A stretch of 64,000 bases of DNA from UBA7672 sp040398465 (GTDB taxonomy: Bacteria > Pseudomonadota > Alphaproteobacteria > Caulobacterales > Hyphomonadaceae). Of this stretch, positions 41,164-50,167 are shown piece by piece. The number at the start of each line of letters is the position of its first letter. Position 1 is the stretch's first letter. Below the pieces are notes generated by a model that was not told the origin of the DNA, did no database searches, and saw nothing but the letters and a program-made list of their open reading frames with translations. The stretch is from positions 174,255-238,254 of the forward strand of contig JBBAUA010000001.1 in the NCBI GenBank assembly GCA_040398465.1. Direction: 5' to 3'. A program made the position numbers and the translations under genes.

Positions 41164-41456
41164 AGGCGTCTCCTTGAAGAAAAGCTGATCTCGTACAATT
41201 CGCTCAGTTCAAACCGCGCCGTCAGGCGCGTCCACTGACGTTCCAACCAGTACGCGCGCTCCACCGTCGCTGGTCTGCGCAGGGTCAAACGCTGACCAAA
41301 TGTTACGCGGATCGGCGCGCCATGCACGCGAACCCGATCTCCCGGACGCAGGTCGGATTCGTCGTCAAGTTCGACATGCGCGTGGAGGCTCTCCTCGCTG
41401 TGCTCGATATCGATCGTGCAGTGAGTATCGCGTGAGCGGCGGGCAAATCCGGCCAT
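41160..41456 (-). CDS. Small conserved PGC protein between puhC and acsF, 98 aa
   Basis: Both ends overlap neighbours by a few bases (puhC stop upstream, acsF start downstream), so it is translated with them. The sequence is beta-rich and charged, with VELDDESDLRPGDRVRVHG and later RRPATVERAYWLERQW, and has no membrane helix or signal. A small gene at this place is common in PGCs of aerobic phototrophs but has no assigned function as far as I know. A cyclase partner role is conceivable because some AcsF enzymes need an accessory subunit, but no BciE/Ycf54 motif is evident. Confidence 0.75.
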   Translation of the reverse strand: MAGFARRSRDTHCTIDIEHSEESLHAHVELDDESDLRPGDRVRVHGAPIRVTFGQRLTLRRPATVERAYWLERQWTRLTARFELSELYEISFSSRRRL

Positions 41457-41923
41457 CAGGTGGTGCTCCCAGCTGTCGCGAAGAGAAGTTGCGCAAACGC
41501 AACCCGGTTCTCGGCGCCGAAGGCGCCAAGCTCGATGCGCTTGCCGGTCGCGAGATCCTCAAGCGTCAGCCGTCCGTTCGGCCATTCCGCCAGACGGAAC
41601 GCTTCTTCCTGGCCAAGATCATGGGCGCGACGACTGCGCGCCATGCCACGCATCACGCCACGGATGAAGCCGTTTGTGCCGGGCGCCACCACATACAGCA
41701 CCTTCTCGCCAGCCGTATCGCGCACCTCGACCGCGCCATTCTCCATGTCGAAGAAGGTGAGGTCCCGCGCTGCGAGCGGCTTCATGCTCTGCGTCGCATC
41801 GATCTCCGCACTGCTGGTCTGTGCAAAGCGACCGGCCGCCGCGGCCGCGATCGATCCGGCAACGAGCACGCCCGCAGCGATCAGGGCGAGGCGTGGGAAG
41901 GGCTTAGTGTCGATCTCGCTCAT
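41456..41923 (-). CDS. puhC: Photosynthetic complex assembly protein PuhC
   Basis: A 155-residue protein with one N-terminal membrane helix (about residues 11-32) and a periplasmic domain. Family features include the segment DLTFFDMENGAVEVRD and GFIRGVMRGMARSRR. PuhC promotes reaction-centre and LH1 assembly in Rhodobacter. It is ten bases downstream of puhB and overlaps the next small gene. Confidence 0.93.
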   Translation of the reverse strand: MSEIDTKPFPRLALIAAGVLVAGSIAAAAAGRFAQTSSAEIDATQSMKPLAARDLTFFDMENGAVEVRDTAGEKVLYVVAPGTNGFIRGVMRGMARSRRAHDLGQEEAFRLAEWPNGRLTLEDLATGKRIELGAFGAENRVAFAQLLFATAGSTT

Positions 41924-41933
41924 GGTGCGATCC

Positions 41934-42587
41934 TCAGGCGGGGCTCAGGGCGCCTTGCGGCGTTGTTTCCTGGACCAGGATAACGGGTGCGTGCACAATT
42001 CCACGATCACCATGCGCTGCCTTCAGGGCGTGCATCAGCTGCACGGCCACTGCGGATGCGTTCGGGATCGCGCGCAGGCTCGGTTGCGGGCGCGTCACTT
42101 TCCAAGGCCGCGCATGCGGCCAGATCAGCAGGTACGCCACCTTGTTCGGACTGGTCAGCGTTAGACCCAGATCGCCACTGCCGTCGCTGTTGGTCTTCAG
42201 CGTCGCAGTCTCGACGATGGTGAAGGGGATGTTGATCGCCTTCGGCAACGCAAAGCCGAACCGCAGCACGATGCGCTTCGTGGTGATCGTGTAGACAGTC
42301 GTCCGCGCTGTCAGCCAGGCGAGGCCGGCGAGCAGGCCGAGCGACACAACGGCAACGGGGAGCAGGCCAAGCGCCGACTGCAGCGCGCCAACCGTGTCAG
42401 CCCCGTCCATCGCCGCAGCGCCGCCACGCCAGGCCATCAGCAGGCCAAAATACACTGCCACCGTGCGCATGTGGAATGCGCGCTGCGCCAGCGCCCACCA
42501 GTCCGGCGCGCCCTGCCAGAGCATGGTCTCGCCCTTGGGAAGTTCGCCGGGCAGGCCGCGAACGGGTTCAAATTCATGTTCGGTCAC
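41934..42587 (-). CDS. puhB: Photosynthetic complex assembly protein PuhB
   Basis: A 217-residue protein with PH-like (bPH_2) character: LPGELPKGETMLWQGAPDWWALAQRAFH at the start, membrane segments near residues 43-60 and 75-95, then TVYTITTKRIVLRFGFALPKAINIPF. PuhB is a dimeric assembly factor for the reaction centre. The start overlaps the puhA stop by four bases. Confidence 0.94.
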   Translation of the reverse strand: MTEHEFEPVRGLPGELPKGETMLWQGAPDWWALAQRAFHMRTVAVYFGLLMAWRGGAAAMDGADTVGALQSALGLLPVAVVSLGLLAGLAWLTARTTVYTITTKRIVLRFGFALPKAINIPFTIVETATLKTNSDGSGDLGLTLTSPNKVAYLLIWPHARPWKVTRPQPSLRAIPNASAVAVQLMHALKAAHGDRGIVHAPVILVQETTPQGALSPA

Positions 42588-43360
42588 AGCAAGGCCTCCG
42601 AGCGCGCGGGTGTTGCGTACAGTGTGCCCGCGCCGACATAGGCGCTGACACGCTCCTCTTCATCGCGGGTGATCTGGTCGGGGCTTGCAAGCTGCGGAAT
42701 GTTCTCGAACTGCGAAGCCAGCAAGGCGTTGACCTTGACGCGCTTGCGGCCGCCCTGGATGACCACCATCGGCATAGGCACCAGCACGCGCTTGGGTGAG
42801 TTGGCGACCTGCACCTCGAGATAGCGGATCATGTATTCCGACCGGTCGACCCAGACGTCGCTGATCGTGCCGGCGACCACATTATCGGCTGCGACAACAT
42901 TCATGCCGCGCGGATCTGCGTCGCGCTTGGCGAGATAGAAGTCCGTGGCGATACGCAGCGGCACGATGCGTGGTGCGCCATGCATCGTGAGGTCCGGCGT
43001 CCTGGCGCGGTTGGCGTAGGCGCCAGGTCCAACGCCAGCCGAGAGTGGATCTCCCACCGGCTCGAGCGGCGAGCCTGTCCACGCGGCCGTGCGGCGCGCC
43101 TTGAAATCGTCCGAGTCGCGGCTTCCATCCGGCTTGGACACCGTTCCAGCATTGTGAGGCAGGCGGAAGACTTTCGGCTGGGCGGTGAAGAGGAGGCCGC
43201 CTTCCGACTCCCGGCGTCCGGTGACGTCATCCTCCAGCGGGTAGCCTTCGCGCCGATCCTCGCGGCGCAGATAGATGATCAGGCCAGCGAAGAACAGGAA
43301 GAACCCGTAAAGGACCCATTCCGTGACATCGAGGCCGCCGTTGAAGACTTGTTCTGGCAT
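42584..43360 (-). CDS. puhA: Photosynthetic reaction centre H subunit
   Basis: The third reaction-centre subunit: one membrane helix near the N-terminus (EWVLYGFFLFFAGLIIYLRREDRREGYPLE, residues about 14-43) and a large cytoplasmic domain that guides protons to QB. Conserved later parts include FYLAKRDADPRGMNVV, VDRSEYMIRYLEV, and VLVPMPMVVI. The 258 residues are usual. The ATG at 43360 has a ribosome site (GGAG) upstream and lies 20 bases from lhaA. Confidence 0.97.
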   Translation of the reverse strand: MPEQVFNGGLDVTEWVLYGFFLFFAGLIIYLRREDRREGYPLEDDVTGRRESEGGLLFTAQPKVFRLPHNAGTVSKPDGSRDSDDFKARRTAAWTGSPLEPVGDPLSAGVGPGAYANRARTPDLTMHGAPRIVPLRIATDFYLAKRDADPRGMNVVAADNVVAGTISDVWVDRSEYMIRYLEVQVANSPKRVLVPMPMVVIQGGRKRVKVNALLASQFENIPQLASPDQITRDEEERVSAYVGAGTLYATPARSEALL

Positions 43361-43380
43361 GCGTGAACTCCGATCGTGGT

Positions 43381-44814
43381 TCAGGTGGGGAATTCGGCAA
43401 TGCCGAATTTCGTCGGTATTGAATGCGGTTGGTTGGATGCGTGCCGCGCCAGCGGCCCGATTGCGATCAGCGCCGCGAAGAGCAGCCCGATCTCGAGGTG
43501 GTAGACGAAGCCATAGCCGACAGCGGGTCCGGTCAGCGCTGGGCCAAGCGAACCGCTTTCTGCCAGAGCGCCGATGACGTCGCGCAGCACGCCGCCGATT
43601 GCGACGCCTACGCCAGCCGCTGTTGCCTGCACCGCGCCCCAGGCGCCCAGCGCAAGACCCGAATGACCTTCGCGCGTCAGCGCCATCGAGGCCGTCAACG
43701 TGCCGACGGCGAAGAGGCCCCCGCCAAATCCGATGCCGGCAACGCCGATGCAGAAGACCGGCGTTGAGTTGAACGGGGCGGAGAGAATAACGAGGGTGAA
43801 GGCGGTCACGCCGATCAAGGCGCCAAAGCCGGCCAGCCGGTGGCACTCGTCGCCTGCCCCCAGGCGATAGGCGGCCAACGCGAAGCCTGCCAGCGATCCC
43901 CATGCCCAGAGCGCCGTAAGCGACGTTGTCGCGCCGACCGACAACCCGAGAACCTGCGCGCCGTATGGCTCAAGCAGCACATCCTGCATGCTGAATGCGG
44001 CGGCGCCAAAGGCGACAGCGAGCAACAGGCGGCGCGTACGGCCAGCCGCCATCAGCGAGCGCCACGCCGCAGAAAAGGGCTCGCGCTCGCGATCCGGCGA
44101 GGTGAGGGTGGGGTTGCGAACCTCCTGCCGCCAGAGCGCCACGACATTCAGCACCATCGTCACGACTGCACAGCCCTGGATCACCTGGATCAAGCGAAAG
44201 GCGCTGAAGTCCGACAGCAGGTAGCCAAGCAGGAGTGAGCTCACCAGCATTCCGGCGAGCAGCATTATATAGAGCAGAGCCACCACACGCGGCCGCGCCT
44301 CCGGCGGCGCGAGGTCAGTGGCCAGTGCAAGGCCTGCCGTCTGCGTCGTGTGCATCCCCACGCCAACCAGCAGGAAGGCGATCACCGCCGCCACTTGCCC
44401 GACCATGACCGGCCCGTGCGTGTCACCGGACAGGATCAGCAGCGCAAACGGCATGATCGCAAAGCCGCCGAACTGCAGCATTGACCCAAACCAGATATAA
44501 GGAGTCCGCCGCCAGCCGAGCACCGACTTGTGCGTGTCCGACTTGAACCCGATCAGTGCGCGGAGCGGCGCGAACACGAGCGGCAGAGACACCATCAAGG
44601 CCACGATCCAACCCGAGATGCCAAGCTCGACGATCATCACGCGGTTCAGGGTCCCGGTCAGCAACACGGCCGCCATGCCCACCGACACCTGGAATGACGC
44701 CAGACGCAGCAAGCGATTGAGAGGTAGCTCCGCCGTCGCTGAATCCGCGAACGGCAGCATCCGCGCCGCGAGCTGGTTCCACGTCATTCTCTGGGGGCGC
44801 TCACCCGTCTTCAT
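43381..44814 (-). CDS. lhaA: LH1 assembly / chlorophyll-delivery transporter-like protein LhaA
   Basis: A 12-helix PucC/LhaA-family member of the major facilitator superfamily, 477 residues. Typical features are LNRLLRLASFQVSVGMAAVLLTGTLNRVMIVEL (residues 32-64), GFKSDTHKSVLGWRRTPYIWFG and later VLLEPYGAQVLGLSVG. LhaA is required for normal LH1 levels and probably hands bacteriochlorophyll to antenna apoproteins. The start overlaps the bchM stop. A shorter paralogue lies at 57287-58594. Confidence 0.94.
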   Translation of the reverse strand: MKTGERPQRMTWNQLAARMLPFADSATAELPLNRLLRLASFQVSVGMAAVLLTGTLNRVMIVELGISGWIVALMVSLPLVFAPLRALIGFKSDTHKSVLGWRRTPYIWFGSMLQFGGFAIMPFALLILSGDTHGPVMVGQVAAVIAFLLVGVGMHTTQTAGLALATDLAPPEARPRVVALLYIMLLAGMLVSSLLLGYLLSDFSAFRLIQVIQGCAVVTMVLNVVALWRQEVRNPTLTSPDREREPFSAAWRSLMAAGRTRRLLLAVAFGAAAFSMQDVLLEPYGAQVLGLSVGATTSLTALWAWGSLAGFALAAYRLGAGDECHRLAGFGALIGVTAFTLVILSAPFNSTPVFCIGVAGIGFGGGLFAVGTLTASMALTREGHSGLALGAWGAVQATAAGVGVAIGGVLRDVIGALAESGSLGPALTGPAVGYGFVYHLEIGLLFAALIAIGPLARHASNQPHSIPTKFGIAEFPT

Positions 44815-45542
44815 ACGCGCACCAGCTCCATCGCCTGCGACTTGTAGAAGCCGCTCGAAATCCGTTGCGTCCGTCCGATCGCCCAGCCTTCGAATGCCGC
44901 GCCCGTCTCGACCCCGCGGCGGATCACGGCTTCGCTCACTGGCTCGATTGCAGGCGCACGGTCAGCGCGCGGGAACAGCTTCCCGGCCGCATGCATCATG
45001 GTCAGCGCCGGCGTCTTCGGTGCAAAGGTGAACAGGATTGCCGCCGTCGTCCGCGCCGCAAACGCGCCCAGCACGCGCAGGATCTCTTCCGACGGGTAAT
45101 GAATGAGCGAGTCCATCGCCACGACGTAGCTGAACTGGCCGAAACGCGCGTCCAGCATGTCGCCCACACGGAAGTCGACGCTGCCTGCCGTGAAATCCTT
45201 CGGCGTCCGCTCGTCTGCAAGCTTCACAAGGCTGGCCGACACATCAACGCCAACAACCCGTGCGCCGCGCCGCGCCGCCGCGACCGACAGCGCACCCGTT
45301 CCGCATCCTGCATCAAACAGCGACGCGCCCGTGAGATCCTCAGGCATCCACGACAGCAGCGTTTCACGCATGCTGTCCCGGCCGGCCCGAACCGTCGCAC
45401 GGATCTTGCTGACCGGCGCATCCGACGTCAGCTGCGCCCACGCATCCAGCGCGGTGCGATCGAAGTAGGTCTCCAGCTTGCCGCGACGCTCGTCGTACGC
45501 ATTGGGGGTCATGGTCATGTCCATCGACGCTGTCATGTTCAT
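44811..45542 (-). CDS. bchM: Mg-protoporphyrin IX methyltransferase
   Basis: SAM-dependent enzyme that makes the monomethyl ester used by AcsF. Motifs: YFDRTALDAWAQLTSDAPVSKIR, the SAM site LFDAGCGTGALSVAAARRG, and the C-terminal RISSGFYKSQAMEL, typical of BchM. The 243-residue start at 45542 overlaps the bchL stop; start sites three to ten codons downstream (Met-rich N-terminus) are equally possible. Confidence 0.96.
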   Translation of the reverse strand: MNMTASMDMTMTPNAYDERRGKLETYFDRTALDAWAQLTSDAPVSKIRATVRAGRDSMRETLLSWMPEDLTGASLFDAGCGTGALSVAAARRGARVVGVDVSASLVKLADERTPKDFTAGSVDFRVGDMLDARFGQFSYVVAMDSLIHYPSEEILRVLGAFAARTTAAILFTFAPKTPALTMMHAAGKLFPRADRAPAIEPVSEAVIRRGVETGAAFEGWAIGRTQRISSGFYKSQAMELVRV

Positions 45543-46438
45543 TCAAAACCCAGGAAGTCGAAGATATCGCGGTCCTTCATCGGCATGACGTCATAGTGCT
45601 TGTCGCCGACGAGCAGGTTGGCCGCGAGCCGCATGTACTCGAGTTTCACCGCCTCCAGGGCCGGCGTCGACTCCATCTCGAACAGCACCGACTTCTTCAG
45701 CCGGCTCCTGCGGATCTCGTCGAGGATGGGGAAGTGCGCCACGCGCTCCAGCCCGATGGCGGCATTGTAGCGGTCAACCTCGTCCGTGCCTTCGCTACGG
45801 TTCACGATCACGCCGCCAAGCCGCACTTCGTAGTTCTTCGACTTCGCGCGGATGGCTGCCACGATGCGGTTCATCGCAAAGATCGAGTCAAAATCGTTGG
45901 CCGTGACGATCAGCGCCCGTTCGGCATGCTGCAGCGGCGCGGCGAACCCGCCGCAGACCACATCGCCCAGCACGTCGAAGATCACGATGTCCGTGTCTTC
46001 CAGCAGGTGATGCTCCTTCAGCAGCTTCACCGTCTGCCCGACGACATAGCCGCCGCAACCGGTGCCCGCTGGCGGCCCGCCGGCCTCGACGCACATCACG
46101 CCATTATAACCTTCGAACACATAGTCCTCAGGCTTCAGCTCCTCGCTGTGGAATTCCACGCTCTCCAGCATGTCGATCACGGTCGGCGCGAGGCGCTTCG
46201 TCAGCGTGAACGTCGAGTCGTGCTTGGGATCGCAGCCAATCTGCAGCACGCGCTTGCCCAGGTGCGAGAACGCCGCCGACAGGTTTGACGACGTCGTGCT
46301 CTTGCCGATCCCGCCCTTGCCATAGATCGCGAAAACCTTCGCCCGGTCGATCTTCATCGACGGGTCAAGATGAACCTGCACGCTTCCCTCCCCATCGGGG
46401 CGGCGCGGAAGTGTTCTTGGCATGGTGAGCGTTGTCAT
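45539..46438 (-). CDS. bchL: Light-independent protochlorophyllide reductase iron protein BchL
   Basis: NifH-like ATPase of the dark-operative reductase with BchN and BchB. P-loop AIYGKGGIGKSTTSSNLS; cluster cysteines in AGTGCGGYVVG and DVVCGGFAAP; C-terminal KDRDIFDFLGFE. The 299-residue protein has a basic N-terminal stretch before the fold. The reductase's cluster chemistry is oxygen-sensitive, so in an aerobe this step is a potential weak point; no light-dependent POR is in the window. It follows bchH by nine bases. Confidence 0.97.
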   Translation of the reverse strand: MTTLTMPRTLPRRPDGEGSVQVHLDPSMKIDRAKVFAIYGKGGIGKSTTSSNLSAAFSHLGKRVLQIGCDPKHDSTFTLTKRLAPTVIDMLESVEFHSEELKPEDYVFEGYNGVMCVEAGGPPAGTGCGGYVVGQTVKLLKEHHLLEDTDIVIFDVLGDVVCGGFAAPLQHAERALIVTANDFDSIFAMNRIVAAIRAKSKNYEVRLGGVIVNRSEGTDEVDRYNAAIGLERVAHFPILDEIRRSRLKKSVLFEMESTPALEAVKLEYMRLAANLLVGDKHYDVMPMKDRDIFDFLGFE

Positions 46439-46447
46439 ACGTATCCT

Positions 46448-49400
46448 TCACGCCGCGGGTGCGGAGATGCCTTCCAGTTGGTCTTCGAGTTCGTCGCTGG
46501 CATTGCGAAGCGCATTCAGTGTCGATGCGTCCGGCCGCCAGTATTTGCGCTCGTGCGCCTCCAGCAGACGATTTGCCATTCGGGCAGAAGCCTTGGGATT
46601 GAGCTTGGTCAGACGCTTGCGCATTTCGTCGTCGAGCACATAGGTCTCGCTGATGCGCTGGTAGATCCAGGGCTCGACCTGGCCGGTCGTCGCCGACCAG
46701 CCCATCGTGTTGGTCACCTGCGCCTCGATCTGGCGCACGCCTTCGTAGCCGTGCTTCAGCAAGCCCTCATACCATTTCGGATTGAGCGTCCGCGTATGCG
46801 TCTCGAGAGACACCTGCTCCGCCAGCGTACGAACCTTGCCTTCGCCCTGTGTCTGGTCGCCGATATAAACCGGTGTCGCCGACCCACGGGCCCGCTGGAT
46901 CGCACGGCTCATGCCGCCCAGCGCATCGACATAGTGGTCGATCGAGGTGACGCCGAGTTCCACCGACTCGAGGTTCTGATAAGTGAAGTCCACGCTCTTG
47001 AGGATGCTCTGCAGCATCTTCGACTGGCGCACTGCGCCACCCGTACGGCCATAAGCGAAACACTTCCGGCTCTCGAATGCGTCGGCGAGTTCGTCTTCTT
47101 CGTTCCACGCGCTGGAGTCGATCAGCTGGTTCACGTTGGCGCCGTAAGCGCCATCAGCGTTCGAGAACACACGCAGCGCTGCCGTTTCCAGATCACACCC
47201 ATGCGCCGCCTGCAGCGCCAGCGCGTGTTTGCGCACATGGTTCTGTTCCAGCGGCTCGTCAGCAGCCGCCGCAAGATAGGCGGCCTCCGCCAGCATCCTC
47301 ACCTGAAGCGCCAGCAAGTCACGGAAGATGCCTGACAGCGTCATCACCACGTCAATCCGTGGACGCTTGAGTTCGGCCAGCGGGATCAGCGCTGCGCCGC
47401 AAAGCCGCCCGTAGGAGTCGAACCGAGGCCTTGCGCCAATCAGAGCCAGCGCCTGCGCAATCGGCCCGCCCTCGCTCTTCAGGTTGTCCGATCCCCACAG
47501 AACCATGGCAATCGATTCCGGCAGGACGCCGCCGCTGCGCTTGGCGTGCTGCGCCAGCAGCCGGTTCGCCTGCATCGCGCCATCATGTGTCGCCAGGGCG
47601 CTCGGGATACGGAACGGATCGAAGCCATGCATGTTGCGCCCGGTGGGCAGCACGGACGGATTGCGGACAATGTCCCCGCCAGCAGCCGGACGAATGTACC
47701 GTGCGTCCAGCGCGCTCAGGATGGCGTCGACCTCATGATCGCGCGCCAGCGACGCGTCGATCACCTTCAGTTCGTTCATCGTGGCAAGCAGCGTCCGCGA
47801 CTTCTTGCCAGCCAGGCCCAACGCCGCTTCAGGCGTAACGCCCGCAACCATCGCTTCAACGGCCGCACGTGGCGGCGTCTCGCCGCGGCCCTCGGCTATC
47901 GCGAGCAGGAGGTCTGTGCGTTCGGCGGCATCCGGCGCTACGCCCACGGTATGCAGCCCGGCCGGGATCAGCGCGCCTTCGATTTCGGCGATCCGCTCGG
48001 AAAGCTGCGCGATCTCCGAATTGCTTGTAACGGACCAGGCCGGGGCCGCCTCGGCGATATCGATCCCGACCGCCGCTTCCTGGATGCTCGCCGCAAGAAC
48101 CGCGCGCTCGTCACGGTCCGCTTTGTCCCACCGCCCGACCAGCGCCTTCAGATCCTGCAGTCCCTGGTACAAGCCAGCCTTCGAGATCGGCGGCGTCAGG
48201 TGCGTGATCAGCGTCGCAGACGACCGCCGCTTCGCAATCATGCCCTCGGTCGGGTTGTTGCCCGCATAGAGATAGAAGTTCGGAAGATCGCCGATCAGCC
48301 GATCCGGCCAGTCCGCGCCGGTGAGTCCCACCTGCTTGCCCGGCATGAATTCAAGCGCGCCATGCGTTCCAAAATGCAGCACTGCGTTCGCTGCGAAATC
48401 CTCACGCAGCCAGCGATAGAAGGCAGAGAACGCATGCGTTGGCGCGAATCCGCCCTCGAACATCAGGCGCATCGGGTCGCCCTCGTACCCGAAGCCCGGC
48501 TGCAGCCCGACGAACACGTTTCCGAATTCGACGCCCAGAACGAAGATCGAGCGTCCGTCCGTGAGCTGGCGTCCCGGCGCCGGTCCCCACTGACCCTCGA
48601 TCTGCGAAAGGTGGCGCTCGCGCCGAACATGATCGTCCGCAGGAATCCGCGTATGGACGTTTGCATCCGTCCCGAAGCGCTTCGAATTGCCTTCCAGCAG
48701 CTTGAGACGCAGCTCTTCAACCGAGCGCGGAACCTCCACCGAATACCCGCCGGCCTTCATTGCCTTCAGCGTGTTGTGGAGGGATGCGAACACCGACAGG
48801 TAGGCCGCAGACCCGACCGCGCCGGAATTCGGCGGGAAGTTGAACAGCACGATGGCGATCTTGCGATCCTGCCTTCGTGTCTGGCGCAGCGCCACGAGTC
48901 TGCCGACACGCGCCGCCAGCATTTCGGCCCGTTCGGGGCAGGCGCACATCCTGGAGGCAACGGTCTGGGCCGGGAAGCGGCAGGCCTTGTGGCATCCCGT
49001 GCATGCCTCGCCCGCACCATCCGAGCGACCGCCAAACACGATCGGCCCCGTCGCGCCGTCCAGTTCAGGAATCGCCACCATGATGGTCGACTCGACCGGC
49101 ATCAGCCCCGTGCGCGAGGCGCCCCAGCGCTCCAGGCTCTGGAACTCCAGCGGCTGCGCCGAGATGTAGGGAACATCGAGGCGCGAGAGAATGTCTTCGG
49201 CCGCCACAGCGTCGTTGTAAGCCGGGCCGCCCACCAGCGAGAACCCGGTCAGCGAGATCACCGCGTCTACAACAGGCACGCCGTCAACGATAAAGAACTT
49301 CTCGATCGCCGGCCGCGCATCGAGACCGGTCGCGAAAGCCGTAAGCACCTTCAGGCCACGCGCTTCCAGCGCATCGATCACGCCGTCATAATGGCCGGCA

Positions 49401-50167
49401 TCACCCGCCAGCACATAGGAACGCAGCACGAGTACGCCGACCACGCCGGTCTGCTTCACCTGCAGTGCGGGCAGGCTGTCCACCAGCTCGACGATCTTGC
49501 CCACGGCGCGGGGATGGTAGAGCCCGATCTCGGGATAATCGCGGGGCCCGACAGCTTCGACCTTGTCGCGCAGCACGCGGCGCTCGCCCTCGGCATACCG
49601 GCCAACGAGGAAACGCACCATGTCGGCCACATTCTCCGGCGAACCGGAGAGCCAGTACTGCATCGTCAGGAAGTAGGAACGCAGGTCCTGCGCCTTGCCC
49701 GGGATGTATTTGAGGATCTTCGGCAGGCGGCGCAGCATCGCCATCTGGCCCGAACCCGAGCTGCTCGTCTTCGATCCGCGCAGCTTCTTCAGCCAGGCAA
49801 GCGGACCCTTCTGCGAGCCGTCCATGCGGAACGGGCCAAGCTTGGTGAGGCGGATGATTTCCCCGGACGACATCGCGCCGATGATCGCATCGCACGACTC
49901 GCGCCGCGCCTCCAGCGCAGGAAGAACTGCCTGGATGTGGTCTTCCATGAACAGCATCGTCGCAATGATGATATCCGCAGACCCGATGTCGGCGATGCAC
50001 GCCTCGCGCGCTGCTGTGTTATCGCCCCAGTCGGTCGCCGCATGCAGCGAGATCGACAGGCCGGGAATCTCCGGCTTCAGCGACGCTTCCGCATGGCGCA
50101 CCAGTCCGGCGAGGTGATTGTCGAGCGTGACAATCACAACGCGCACGGAGGGCGCGTCAGCGTGCAT
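46448..50167 (-). CDS. bchH: Magnesium chelatase porphyrin-binding subunit H
   Basis: The largest gene in the window (1239 residues). BchH binds protoporphyrin and is the catalytic subunit with BchI/D. Recognisable regions are VRVVIVTLDNHLAGLVRHAE, the Cys-rich GEACTGCHKACRFPAQ, LHFGTHGALEFMPGKQVGL, YLYAGNNPTEG and the C-terminal NTMGWSATTGQVEPWIYQRI. The start is uncertain: I use ATG 50167, which overlaps the bchB end by 11 bases; ATG 50182 is an alternative. No strong ribosome site is visible, so coupling to bchB translation is likely. Confidence 0.96.
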   Translation of the reverse strand: MHADAPSVRVVIVTLDNHLAGLVRHAEASLKPEIPGLSISLHAATDWGDNTAAREACIADIGSADIIIATMLFMEDHIQAVLPALEARRESCDAIIGAMSSGEIIRLTKLGPFRMDGSQKGPLAWLKKLRGSKTSSSGSGQMAMLRRLPKILKYIPGKAQDLRSYFLTMQYWLSGSPENVADMVRFLVGRYAEGERRVLRDKVEAVGPRDYPEIGLYHPRAVGKIVELVDSLPALQVKQTGVVGVLVLRSYVLAGDAGHYDGVIDALEARGLKVLTAFATGLDARPAIEKFFIVDGVPVVDAVISLTGFSLVGGPAYNDAVAAEDILSRLDVPYISAQPLEFQSLERWGASRTGLMPVESTIMVAIPELDGATGPIVFGGRSDGAGEACTGCHKACRFPAQTVASRMCACPERAEMLAARVGRLVALRQTRRQDRKIAIVLFNFPPNSGAVGSAAYLSVFASLHNTLKAMKAGGYSVEVPRSVEELRLKLLEGNSKRFGTDANVHTRIPADDHVRRERHLSQIEGQWGPAPGRQLTDGRSIFVLGVEFGNVFVGLQPGFGYEGDPMRLMFEGGFAPTHAFSAFYRWLREDFAANAVLHFGTHGALEFMPGKQVGLTGADWPDRLIGDLPNFYLYAGNNPTEGMIAKRRSSATLITHLTPPISKAGLYQGLQDLKALVGRWDKADRDERAVLAASIQEAAVGIDIAEAAPAWSVTSNSEIAQLSERIAEIEGALIPAGLHTVGVAPDAAERTDLLLAIAEGRGETPPRAAVEAMVAGVTPEAALGLAGKKSRTLLATMNELKVIDASLARDHEVDAILSALDARYIRPAAGGDIVRNPSVLPTGRNMHGFDPFRIPSALATHDGAMQANRLLAQHAKRSGGVLPESIAMVLWGSDNLKSEGGPIAQALALIGARPRFDSYGRLCGAALIPLAELKRPRIDVVMTLSGIFRDLLALQVRMLAEAAYLAAAADEPLEQNHVRKHALALQAAHGCDLETAALRVFSNADGAYGANVNQLIDSSAWNEEDELADAFESRKCFAYGRTGGAVRQSKMLQSILKSVDFTYQNLESVELGVTSIDHYVDALGGMSRAIQRARGSATPVYIGDQTQGEGKVRTLAEQVSLETHTRTLNPKWYEGLLKHGYEGVRQIEAQVTNTMGWSATTGQVEPWIYQRISETYVLDDEMRKRLTKLNPKASARMANRLLEAHERKYWRPDASTLNALRNASDELEDQLEGISAPAA

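Noticed and set aside
43361..43903. Long N-terminal extension of puhA
   Set aside because: It would overlap most of the lhaA 3' region in another frame. ATG 43360 gives the standard H-subunit N-terminus.
48900..49030. Cys-rich CTGCH motif inside bchH as a possible haem-binding insertion
   Set aside because: A CTGCH element at this position is normal in proteobacterial BchH and is cytosolic, so it is not a c-type haem site.
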